Shown piece after piece: positions 1-11,187 of a stretch of 64,000 nucleotides of DNA (position 1 is the first letter of the stretch; every line of letters begins with the position of its first letter). Origin of the DNA: Rugalucina vietnamica (lineage: Eukaryota > Mollusca > Bivalvia > Lucinida > Lucinidae); contig OZ024878.1 of the NCBI GenBank assembly GCA_964017185.1, positions 19,347,851 to 19,411,850 of the forward strand, read 5' to 3'. Below the pieces are notes generated by a model. That model was not told where the DNA came from and ran no database searches. It saw only the letters and a program-made list of their open reading frames with translations. The position numbers and the translations under genes were made by a program.

Positions 1-949
1 TGCAAAATCAAATAGTGGTCCTAAATCACTACTTTCGTGCGGTGCTACATAACCATCATTCCAGTAATAAGTAGGAAGGGTCAAGAATCCCTTACAGTAG
101 TTTTTTAAAAAAAAGAAAATTACCATATTAACAACAGTATTTTGGCATAGTATTATCATAAGAATAGAACTATCATAAATAATACAAAATTCAGGGTTAT
201 AGCAATACATGGTAAACTATCTCTATCCACATCTTCCCGTCTCTTCTGTTCAGTTGTATTTATGCTATTACTGTAAGGAATAGTTTCTTGGATCATTTTA
301 CCATTAAGTTATTTTTGGGTTAAATAGGTTGATGCTTGAAGTGGAATAGTTGAATGGACTGCAATTCTGTACTCTGAAGCTTCAAGTGTATTATAATATC
401 AACCAAATTGCAGTATACTCTCCCTGCCAAAATTCTAAATTAAAATACAGTAATGGCAGTATGTCGTTGAATAAACTGTATAATTGAATCGCAAAAGGAT
501 TTTATCTATTATGTTTGTATTGCATATAACCAAATATTATGTTATCTATAGGAAATTTATTTACTCTTAATGAAGATAACTTATAGCAATGCAGCTAGTA
601 TATCTCCTTGTTTAAAGCCCTATATTTGAGAATAATATAGACCCAGTATTATGTTATCGATGATCGGCAGGATATTTATTATTAATGAAGATAACTTATA
701 ATAATGCAGATAGTATATCTCCTTGTTTAACCCCCCCCCATTTGACAGTTTCCAATAGATTTGTGACATGTCGAATTGATATACATACGTGTGATATCCA
801 TCTGTGAAGCCGATATCAATTGATATCCACCTGTGAAGGTGATATCAATGACTTAACAGGACTTACGAACGCACGCACATGGCACGATATCCACCTGTGA
901 AGGCGATATCGGTGTCAGACCGCGAGATATTGTGACTTTACATGCTAAC

Positions 950-998
<49 letters not shown>

Positions 999-1528
999 TA
1001 TATATATATAAGGTTTATATATATATATATATATATAAGGTTAAAGACTAAAATAAGGTTAACTAACTGGAAATGGAGTTATGCAACTTATATGGGGTGC
1101 AATTCAATATGGGTTAAATTAAATATGAATTAGCAGGTGGATGTCAGGATTTCTCGGTTCCAGTCAATTTATCAGGTGTATACGATTCATTATTTTTTGG
1201 ATCGTTATAGCCCTACAACTGACATAGCACCTGTTTGCAATTAAAGGCATGCAGTTGTTGTAGCTTTGTTGTGGCTTATATATACACGCCGGACCACCTT
1301 CTGATATTGTCACTTCTTCTAGATATACAATCACAGACCATGCGTTACAGCCCGTGAAGGAATGTACCACATCATAACTATTGCTTTGGAAGGGTCAGTA
1401 ATACTTTGAAATATGGATTAACCCAGTTTTACGGGGCACCTAACATCATCCTGCCTCGGATGAGGCAATGGGTGTATATCTTATAATGAATCTGATAGTT
1501 CGTCTCTCACTAATGAGAAAGACCATCA
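1..1528. other. Gene-free AT-rich stretch with local duplications
   Basis: No coding exon was recognised. Two diverged direct copies of an approximately 85-base segment (about 537-622 and 650-735, sharing AATGAAGATAACTTATA and AGTATATCTCCTTGTTTAA) form a local duplication. From about 772 to 926 the word GATATCCACCTGTGAAGG recurs three times, with intervening GATATC palindromes. Function unknown. Confidence 0.6.
951..1038. repeat. Poly-T run followed by (TA)n microsatellite
   Basis: About 45 consecutive T are followed by alternating TA with AAGG interruptions. This is low-complexity sequence; the short ORF across it is an artefact. Confidence 0.95.
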
Positions 1529-2017
1529 TTATTTCTTGAATAGTGCTGATGTGTGTTGGTGAGTTCTTTGATGGCTGACTAGGCCAATTCTGGCTCTAAA
1601 CTGTCGGTTGCAAGTAGAGCAAGTCAATGTCATAGAGTCTGCTGGTGGCACATTTGTTTTGGCTTTGCGCTCTCTTCGCTTTCTTTCAGCTTCACAGATT
1701 CTCTTCTTTTCATAGAGAGCTGCTCCTTTGTTGATGAGACCTCGCCACTTTGATCGCTCCTGTGCAGTCTGTTCCCAGGACCCCATTGGTATTTCGAAAT
1801 CCTTCAGAGAGGCTTTGAGGGTGTCTTTGTAGCGTTTCTTCTGGCCACCTTGAGAGCGCTTTCCCTCCTGTAGTTCTCCATAGAAAACTTTCTTTGGAAG
1901 TCGAGCATCAGGCATTCTTATAACATGGCCAGTCCATCTTAGCTGTGCTAGCTTTAAGACTGTATGCATGCTTTGCATCCCTGCTTTCCTCAGGACCTCT
2001 GTGTCTGGACACAGAAT
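1529..2017 (-). mobile_element. LINE C-terminal fragment with terminal C2H2 zinc finger
   Basis: The minus-strand translation reads CPDTEVLRKAG, then LKLAQLRWTGHVIRMPD, GGQKKRYKDTLKASL and WRGLINKGAALYEKKR, and ends with a C2H2 finger (CSTCNRQF...GLVSHQRTH). This arrangement is typical of the last ~160 residues of one group of metazoan non-LTR retrotransposon polyproteins, downstream of the reverse transcriptase. The frame runs open into unrelated sequence upstream of about 2017, and no reverse transcriptase motifs are seen there. It is a 5'-truncated copy, not a host gene. The clade was not determined. Confidence 0.8.
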
Positions 2018-2289
2018 ATAATGAATAAACTTGTACACAATGCTTAGTTCCCAAATTTTGCATAATCTATAAATAAATGCAGATAACCAGAGACAGAAGT
2101 GGTGGAAAAAGGTGTAGAAGACAGCTGCCAGGCGGACCTGCAGGCGATGGAGAAACACCAGAAGCTTCGACGACATGCTGGCGGACTTTATTTCCATCCA
2201 TGGAGGGGTGCAAACTGAGGTCTTCCTTAACATACTTTAAGAAGAGTCACTCCGGTACAGAGTCTCTTGACAAAGATAAATATTTGATC

Positions 2290-2540
2290 TCGGCACTCGG
2301 GCATCTCATAATTCACAGCACACAAGATACATGGCACATAGTAATGCTCTGAAGAATTATTTCTTTCCAATGACTTTCCCCCTGTGGAATACTCTACATT
2401 CGTCAGTGGTCACATAGATCTATGCCCATTGAAGAATTTAAGGCTCCTATTTAATTCACTGATCCAGAGGTATAATGTTTAAGTATGTCTCTTTTTCAGC
2501 TTCTTGTAAATAGTTTTATGGTCCATCCCGAATAGTTTCC
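2290..2540 (+). mobile_element. LINE 3'-end fragment (C-terminus and 3' UTR)
   Basis: The translation around 2310-2390 gives HSNALKNYFFPMTFPLWNTL followed by a stop. This matches the FFPRTIIHWNALPL-type C-terminus of the intact LINE at 46658-49903. The downstream sequence is shared with the fragment at 45003-45305, so both are 5'-truncated copies of one family. Confidence 0.7.
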
Positions 2541-2715
2541 CCTATTTCGATATAGGCAGTGGCTAGGGATACGGTACCGTATCTGTAGCCTATATATCGG
2601 AAATGGCTAAAGATACGGTATAGATTAAAAATCGATAATATAATATTTTCAGGCAGAGACATGTACAGATTCATCTTTATCTCAGTTTCAGGTGAGTTTT
2701 AAGCTGAATCATTAC
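2541..2715. repeat. Palindromic MITE-like repeat, inverted copy of 10720-10842
   Basis: The motifs GGCTAGGGATACGGTACCGT, GGCTAAAGATACGGTATAG and CAGGTGAGTTTTAAGCTGAAT reappear in reverse complement at about 10720-10842. In both places the repeat borders a LINE tail at the word TTCGATATA. It is probably a small non-autonomous transposon. Confidence 0.55.
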
Positions 2716-2959
2716 AAGTATCCTAAATGGCTAAAGGTATGAAAGACTAGAGATACAGACTTAAGAAAACAATGTTAATGTATAAAGTTGAGAGATTTCA
2801 ATTTTATTTCTAACCCCGTGGAAAGAAATTTTCAATTGTTATATTTTAGTGTGTGTTTGTGCAATATCACCATTATCTACAGTTAATTGACCGACATCAA
2901 ATGATATAAAGCCCTATGGGCGGTTTGCCTTTATTACGTCAGGGTGAACATTTGCCACC

Positions 2960-3050
2960 AACATGACAGGCATATGTACCAGCCGGGTTTCGAACCCGCA
3001 ACCTCTTGATTGCTAAGCGAATACGCTATCCATTATCGCAGTATGAAAGT
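2960..3050 (-). mobile_element. tRNA-derived SINE head
   Basis: Read on the minus strand, the segment has a B-box/T-arm (GCGGGTTCGAAACCCGGC) preceded by a D-arm-like region (TGGATAGCGTATTCGCTTAG). No 7-bp acceptor stem could be paired, so this is a SINE head or tRNA pseudogene and not a working tRNA gene. Confidence 0.55.
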
Positions 3051-3519
3051 TTCTAACGATACTTGAAGATAATATTAGCCTCGATTAGTTGCTTAACCAT
3101 CAATACGATGTCCGCGCCTCAATGTGCGAACAACAAACACGGCATTAATGAAGTGTTGATTTAGTTTGTCCTACCGCTAAACCCCTATATTAAGACATTG
3201 GCACTGTTTAATTTGCCAATTATTATTCGGCGAATGCTTTTAACTTTTGTTATGGTTAAGTAAGTTATTGCAAAATAAAACAATTAAGTTATTACTCAAT
3301 TCAATCGCCGTACAGTTTTAAAACATGCATATAAATCTTGATTCATACCGTCAGAATGGCTCGAATACTTCACATCGGGCAAAAATTTCATATAAGTTGA
3401 ACGAAAGACAAAAATACTATGAGATTACATTCAGGTGTATTCACGGCGGCAAGAACTTCAAGTCTCGATTTTAAACATGCTTAAAGAATTTCTAGAAGCT
3501 CGGCGTATCCCGGGCGTGT

Positions 3520-3925
3520 GTCTTATAAGTTTCGAATAAGTTCCATGCGCGTTACAGGCGCGTTGAATACGCTTCGAACGCGTTCGGCGCACGTTTGAGG
3601 CACGCCAGTGTATGCTACATGCGCGTTCCGATTTTGAGAGATACTGCTTCAGTAGCGTGCCCCAAGCGCGTGTGAGACGCGTGTTGAACGTTTGCTGCGC
3701 GCCTGTAGCGCGTGCATAGCGTGTTTGGGACGTAACACAAATATACTCCAAAACTTTGAATTTTTTTATACGTCCGACACACGCCTCAGTCACACGCTAC
3801 TGTGTGACTGCTAAAGCGAGTGAAAGGAACAAATCAATTTTTATATGTCCAAAATCTTCAGCGTGTTCAGATTTTTCATACGCCCGGCGTGCGTTTGGGT
3901 TATACGCTACAGTGTGACTGCTGTT
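3520..3925. repeat. CpG-rich repeat patch
   Basis: An otherwise AT-rich stretch becomes very rich in CpG, with words such as GCGCGTT, GACGCGTG and TGCGCGCC repeated many times. The end holds two diverged direct copies (3771-3812 and 3881-3922) of a unit containing ACGCTACWGTGTGACTGCT. No convincing protein family is encoded. It is probably a repetitive element with subterminal repeats. Confidence 0.5.
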
Positions 3926-4921
3926 TAAGACTTGCGCTTTCTTAGTTAGAATTTGCAGTTGAAAAAAACTGTCTATCAAAGAACTCTTTCCGTGATTTAT
4001 GATATAATTTTACGCTTGGTTTACACGTGTATCCAAATGGCATACTTGCAACCAAGTGTCTGTGTCTCTCATCCAGTAATCCATTCAAAGCACGTGTAAT
4101 CAACACTGAATAACTTTTGGCCCGAGCAATTAACAACAATTAACGCTACTACTGTTAAAGGAATAGGCCCAAAAACTATTATGAGTGCGTTTTATGAAAG
4201 CCTTCATGTAGCTGAACAGTTTGCAAGAAATTTCATGAAAATCAACCAAGGTATAAGAAAATTATAGCAGTTTGAAAATTTTGATGGCCCAAATCCAGAA
4301 CGAGGCTGTGAGGGTATGATGTCACTCCCTCACAATCATGAAATTATAAATATCTGCCATTTCCATGTATATTTAAGTATGAAAGTTGTTGTTCTTGATG
4401 ATTCATTGACTAGTTAGAGATTCACCACGAGGACCGAAGAACTTACTAAATGTTATGAACCACTTAGGCCCGTAACTTTACTGAAAATTTTGCCTTAACG
4501 TAAAACAAACTCCTTCAGAAGAGATTTTTAGATTTTCAAGATATATAATGTCCGTATAGTTACAGGCAAAAAGTCCTCAAAAATTTTCGCGGGCAAAGTG
4601 CATTTTTTCGGGGGCTCAATTTAGCCATATTTAAAAGTGAAAAAAAATGTTCTTTTAGTGAGAAATTTTCATAGCAGCATTTTTAAGGACATTTCTTCGG
4701 TAAATATTTTAGTTTCCAACGCAGTGTAATCAAGTTAACACACTTAGCTAGATAGCGGTGCAAACAAATGAATACTTTTATTTTTTCGGGGGCAAAACCG
4801 CGAAAAAATTCAAAATATGTAGAAAAACACGTTAAATATGAAAAGAAAAAACCTTTTTCCTTTTTTCCTCATTTGAATTTTACTTATATACAAACTTTAT
4901 AGATTGAAATGTTTGCGATAT

Positions 4922-4963
<42 letters not shown>

Positions 4964-7900
4964 GGGGTCAAAGCACGACTAAACCCCGGTATCAACAGCC
5001 GGTACCCAGCGCAAATCTGTATTTTATTCAACATTCTGAGCCACATTTTAAAAAGACATTTCTGTGCTTTTTGTGTTAACTTTCAACACAGTGTCTTCGG
5101 GCAAACAAACTTGGATATAAACAGGCATTAAAGAATTAATGTTTTTATTATTTTTTTTTTCGGGGGCAAAACTCACCAAAAGGGGGGGGGGGGGGCAGCA
5201 GGCACACAACGTTGATTCAACATTGACATCCGGTTAATAAAAGGTTGATATGTTGATCAACCTTGCTCAACCGAATGTCAACCTTTATTGACAACGGTGA
5301 AACAACATTAACTTGATAATATTTTATCAAGGTTGATAAATATATCACATATATCTGACGGTTGAAGAAACGTTCTAGATAGCTTTCTAAGCGATGTTGG
5401 GTAAACAATGAAACATCTACATTTTATCATCACTTTACAAAATTTCCAAATTGGACGAGATCGAGGGAAAGTCATTAAATTATAATTTGTCGGAGAATAC
5501 AAGTAACACGCAGCGAAGACTAAGTAAGTCCGTGAAGACTAATCTCATATCCATCCGGGTCTTTACTGGTTATACAGGTGACATTTCGAAAATGTCGTTA
5601 ACTAAAAAAAAGCGAAAGTTAATATCTTCTTTTCTATAGTTTATTGCATTCAATTGATGCTGCACTTTCATCACAAACACCATGCGTGTAACTTATTTTC
5701 AGGCTTGCATTGGAATGAACCAATCGATAAGGTCAACGCACGAAATGATGTTTCTCGGACTTTTTTCTGACTCTATAGCGTACATTTAAGTGATATGCTA
5801 GCGTAGACTGTCGATCAAGAAAAGGACTATGCTAAAGTTATGTACCGTTCGCCGAGCATTTCTCTTGAATAATTGTGCAGGCTTTCTTCGCTGTTTGCAA
5901 CAAAGTGTTTTACCGTGGCATGATTACTCATTAATTTCTAAAGAGTTCTGTTTTTTCTCTGAAACATGATATCTTTGATACACATCAGAATAACACTCCT
6001 ATATATATTACCGTACTTTATGTTTTGCAAAAGCTGATCTGTATTTCTGATTGAAAACATACTATACCAGTACATTTAGGCCCTAATGACCCTAGACGTA
6101 AAAGTAATTCCTTGAGAAAAGTTATGGGCAGTTTTAGTATCAGTTAGGTATCCTGCTTTATAGAAAAAAAAAGTCCTCAGTAAAATTCCAGGGGTAAAGG
6201 GTATTTTTGGAGTGAAATACAAAAAAACATGAGATTAGGTTCTTACTACATGGTTTCCGGTACATAATTGCCAGAGGGAATATGGACCCCCACCCATCGG
6301 GGCCTAAAGAAATACTAATGGACTGCTAATGCCTCCAGGCAAAGCTAATACGCTTCTGACTGGCCATCTGATAACTGGTTAACCGCTCATGTCGAAAGGT
6401 GGATTCAAGTCAAGTCAAGTCAGTTTACCTACAAGCATTTGTAGCTTACTTTGGAAATTCTGTTTGAGCTCTTTTGGATTTTACGACATCCTAATTTTGC
6501 TAAAAGTCTCGTATAATGAAGGTAGCATCCCGATATGACATTAGCTTCTGGCTGGGACATAAAATCAATTCAAACAAACAAACATGATATATGTAAGCTG
6601 GAAACCTGCAAGTAGAATACATGGGCGAATCCGGAGGGGGAGGGGGCGACAGGGGGTCCGGACCCCCCTGGAATTGCCAGATTATTAGTTTTTGCCATGT
6701 TGAAATTTTCCGTCAGACCCCTTCTGCATGGGAATTTGGACCCCACCGCCCCACCCCCCTGAGAAAATTTTCTGGATCCGCGCATGGGATGCTGGGGCAA
6801 ATAAGTTTTATGATACTTAATTGCAACTAGAATGCACATTCATAATAAGAAAAAGAAGAATGAATTGATAAAGAAACTTTATTCCACTTCAAGAAAGGAA
6901 GGCTTTTCATGACAATGAATGATTAAATCCTAGTGATATTATAATAGTACTGTCTAACTATTAACACTATTAACTTTCAGCACTGAAGTACATGTCTGTT
7001 AGGGTATTTCAATACATCGAAAAAGAGGGTACAGGGAAACATGTTGATTTTCATAGTGCAGGACTTAGACTTGGGAAAATGATTAGAACAAACATAGAGA
7101 ATTGGTATGAATTTACATTCTTAGACGATAAATGCAAGCAAAAACGTAATAGACAGTCTTAGATTCGCACAAATACATGTATACGCAACAGCAATATTTA
7201 CGCAGTCGATACCCGAGGTACGCCAATACGCAGAAGAACGACATGCATGTCGAGGATACGCAGTTAAGCGTTTTAGTGTTAGGTCTCATATACGCCATAC
7301 ATACGCCGCAGCGGCGCTTTAATGTAGGCTTGAAGCTTATTAACTTGAACAATTGGAATGGGACTTGAACAACTGGAATGGGACTATTACCTTCGTTGGG
7401 ATCATGAGACCTACCTATCACCCCAGACGAAATATCTCATGGAGACAAAGATACACAAATGAGCACTGACTAAAACAAGATTAACATAGACACACAGAGT
7501 GAAAGTGAAAATGCAACGAGCACCAAACATGTGCAATGCCGTGTCTTTAACAGCCATTTTAGCGTTCCAACTTATCATATCTGGATTCAGAAGGCTGTTT
7601 TTACAATGACTGCCTTGCAAAGACACTTAAATTCTTTTTAAATATATGAATTCTAATGACTTGTGCTTTAAACATTATGGAAAAGGGTACTCATATGTAC
7701 ATAAAACGGTAGACATGAGCACGTTGCCATAGCCGCCCACGGTTTACGTGCAATCTTCTGAAAAGCTTTAAATCTTCTGGAAACCTTGGTTGAGTCAAAG
7801 CAGCACATCAAATATATCTCAACAAAAGGGAATATAATGCAAAGGAACACACGGATGCAACGAACAGGATGCAACGGAACTCACACTTTGCTGTACTGTA

Positions 7901-8689
7901 GGTTGCTTCTGATACTTTGCTATACAAGGATTCGGCGCCTTTAAACCCATTGTTATCACTGTAACCCGTTCCTAGATGAATTTAAACATTCAGTTTCTTT
8001 TTAGTCATGTCTTTCCTTTATTCTTTTACGGGGGAAGGGAGCATGTCTGTATAGCCACATACTCTCGGACTAGTTGCTGCCCATATTAGATGTATTACTT
8101 AGCTGCTCTATTTTCTTTCTTCCTTTTTAGTTGTCTATAAGCTATTCACGAGACCAGTCGTAGTTGTATTTTATGCCAACATTACCGTATTGTGTCAGAG
8201 GTGTGTGTTTATATCCAATAAACCAGTTTGACTTGACATTTTATAATCATATCACAGCCCGGCTCTAACTGTCCCTAAATTGTTTCTTGTGTGAATAAGT
8301 CTCTACAAGATAGGACTAAGCATTTCCTCCAATCTTCAAAGCGTAGTATAACGAGCTCCAGTTTCAGTTACATGCGTGTATTTATCAAAAAAATTATAAG
8401 AACACATGCATTAGAAGCAAAATATGCTGGAAATGTTTACTTTGGTAACATTTTTTGTCGAATAAGATCTCAATATCATTTCCGTTGTGGGATGAAGAGC
8501 CTCGAGACAACTTCGGGAAGATTATTGGGGATTTGTTGTTACTAGGTCGTTAGTAGTCAGCCGAGGTGTGGTTGTAAGGCTACGTAGAAATATATTTATG
8601 ACCAATTCTTCTGGGAAAAAGGTGCTCTAACGTGACTTAAAGATCAATTTAATCAAATTCATTGACTAGTTAGTGATTTACCCCGAGGA
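3926..8689. other. Gene-free region, mostly unclassified
   Basis: No exon was recognised on either strand. Visible items are a poly-A run at 4926-4960, a poly-G run at about 5181-5194, an AACCTTGAT-rich stretch at 5215-5345 with self-complementary words, G/C-homopolymer-rich sequence at 6630-6760, and a 22-base tandem duplication (TTGAACAAYTGGAATGGGAC) at about 7340-7384. The short ORFs look random. Confidence 0.5.
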
Positions 8690-9070
8690 CCGAAAAACTA
8701 AACAACTAACTAAATAATGTAAACCACTGTAGAAGTTGAGGGTGAGGCAAGGGCCCTGTAAAATCGATTTAAGCCCCCTCAGCCCCCCGTCCCCACCCAG
8801 TAACTTTATCATTACTGATCGTTTCAAGGCGATACTTTTGTTGTGGTCAAATTTGTTTAATGTTTTGGAGTCGAGTTTTTGTGCTGCTTGAACCTTATGT
8901 ACGTTAGTTGAGTGGCCGCATACTGGGAAATAGTTCCTCAAGCGGCTTACGATATGTTTTCTAAGTATAAGTAAATTATTTTCAATTTAGTTTTTTCCCG
9001 CCTGTTTTTGGAATGAGAAATTCCTCCTGATTGCGCCTTTTCCTGATCATTGCCTTCTTGTACCTTTTTG
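8690..9070 (+). repeat. Dispersed repeat, copy 1
   Basis: It shares a series of words with 10365-10720: AGCTGAGGGTGAGG-like start, CCTGTAAAA, CAGTAACTTT, GATCGTTYCAAGGCGATACTT, and the end TGATTGCGCCTTTTCCTGA. The two are diverged copies in the same orientation, possibly 3' untranslated parts of a LINE. Family unknown. Confidence 0.6.
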
Positions 9071-9475
9071 ATATTGCTTGACTAGAATGTTAAGACCAGA
9101 TGCATTGGGATTATTAAGCTGGCAGTAGAAGTTTTCATGAGGTACCGTACATGTCTGAGCTGGTTATAAATACTCAGAAACAGCGACTCGTAAAATTCGG
9201 ATTTTTTCCAATATTACGCGTATGTACTTCCATATTGGTGTTTTTCAATAACAACATTTTGCAAATTATTTTTTCTCGGTAATTTTTTCAATGCATGTTC
9301 TTTTATATAACTTATATCACTTAGTTGTCAAAAACATTTTAAATGTCGAAAAATAGAAAAAATAAATTATAAAAATTACGTCACATCCCATTCTCGCGAG
9401 ATCTGACGATATCTCATCTAGATCTCTCGCATTTGACGCTTTGAATTATGGGATATTCACCATTTTTGCATTATC

Positions 9476-9600
9476 GGCTGGTTACCTGCTGACAAAAATC
9501 AATATTGGAAAAACAGGTAACCAGAAACCCCCCTCAGGGGGGTTCTGGTTACCTGTATTTCCAATATTGATTTTTTAAAGCTGGGAACCAGCGGATAATG
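9476..9600. repeat. Long near-perfect palindrome (hairpin MITE)
   Basis: The arms ATCAATATTGGAAAAACAGG TAACCAGAA and its reverse complement flank a CCCCCCTCAGGGGGG centre. The outer ends TTATC..CTGGTTACC and GGGAACCAGCGGATAA also pair. A related palindrome lies at 45986-46140 and a half-copy at about 10987-11012. This is a self-complementary MITE. Confidence 0.75.
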
Positions 9601-10364
9601 CAAAAAAGGTGAATAGCCAAAATCGGCTAATCCCGTTCAGTTCTCGCGAGAATCAATTAATAGATTTCTTGAATTTGCTGGACTAGAATGTATTTCTTTC
9701 ATTCGAGCTGTGCATAGGTAAAACACAGGATGTAACCAAAAGACAAAAATAAAATGTATGTAAAATTATATTAATATGATCTACATATAAAATGGATTCC
9801 AAAATGGATTCCATGGCGGACATTCCCAGCATGCAACGAGCCAAAGGCGACAGGTCAGTGTTATAGCGCTACCTGTCGGCGACAATGCGTCACATCCATG
9901 ACGTCACTGTTCGCAGTATACATATATCCAGGTCTCGTTTTCCAGCAAGAAACGCAAAAAAGCTGGCGACATGGTTGTTTAGCAATACGTACAGACAAAA
10001 TGAATAAAACATGCTATAACTTACAGCTTTATGATGTTATTCCAGTTTTATTTTCTTTGTTTTGGTACCTTTTATGAGCGTTGACATGGAGCGTGCTCCG
10101 ATAGCACGTGACCTTGTTTATAGCAACGTATCGTACGCGACGCTAGGTGTCGCTGAAGGTGCTCATATATGGTGAAACATTCGCGTCTTTACGAAATGCA
10201 CCTCAAAACGCAATTTTTGGACCCTTATTACACGAAAATGCCTGCGTATTTTTCTGAGGACTTTCTGTTGGAGATAGGGGCAGTAATAAATTCTTTGATG
10301 AAAGCGAAATCGCTTCTGAAGGAATTTGTTTTACCTCTATCGGCATAATACTTATACTAACTGC

Positions 10365-10720
10365 AGAAGCTGAGGGTGAGGTTAGGATCCTGTAAAACCG
10401 GTTTAAGCCCGCCAGTAACTTTGTGTTACTGATCGTTCCAAGGCGATACTTCTGTGATGATTCTTTTTGTTTTATGTCTTGGTGTTTAATTTTTTTTGTG
10501 CTGTTGGCGCCTTATGTATGTTTTCATATTTTTAATTAAGTTAAGGTAACTGAGTGGCCACCTATTTGGAAAATAGCTGCTCATTCGGCTTACGATATGT
10601 TTCATGGTATAAGTGCCTGATTGTTAGTTTGGTTTTTTCCCACCTCGGTTTTTGGAGTGGGAATCTCTTTCTGATTGCGCCTTTTCCTGAGCTTTGCCTA
10701 CTTGTACCTTTTTGCAATGA
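10365..10720 (+). repeat. Dispersed repeat, copy 2
   Basis: Diverged direct copy of 8690-9070 (see that entry). It runs into the inverted MITE at 10720 and then a LINE tail. Confidence 0.6.
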
Positions 10721-10905
10721 TTCAACTTAAAACTCACCTGAAAATATTCTATTATCGATTTTAATCTATACCGTATCTTTAGCCATTTCCGATATATAGG
10801 CTAAAGATACGGTACCGTATCCCTAGCCACTGCCTTCGATATATTCAAAATTTAGCCACCCACCCCACACCTGAGATGATGATCAGAAAATGATCGACTC
10901 TGAAG
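10721..10905 (+). mobile_element. MITE followed by LINE 3' tail
   Basis: 10721-10842 is the inverted counterpart of 2541-2715. The continuation TTCGATATATTCAAAATTTAGCCACCC...GATCAGAAAATGATCGACTC is a LINE 3' tail, also seen at about 45230-45300. Confidence 0.55.
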
Positions 10906-11187
10906 AAAGAAAAAAAGAACCAAATCCCACCCTCCCTTCTGAAAAAAAATATCAAGAAATTCAGTCATTCAGGCTTTCTGTTTCTCTGTATTTCCAATAT
11001 TGATTTTACTAGCGGATGTGAGCAAAAAAATGTTGAGTTCGTTCAGCGGTGCGCCGAAATCGTAATGGGCCGAAATGACCATTTACGGAATTAGACGGAA
11101 ATACACGAAGTACACGAATGCATAAATCCGGAAGTATTACACACCTGGACACGCTTGATTTAATTCTATGACTCTTACCTGTAGAAA

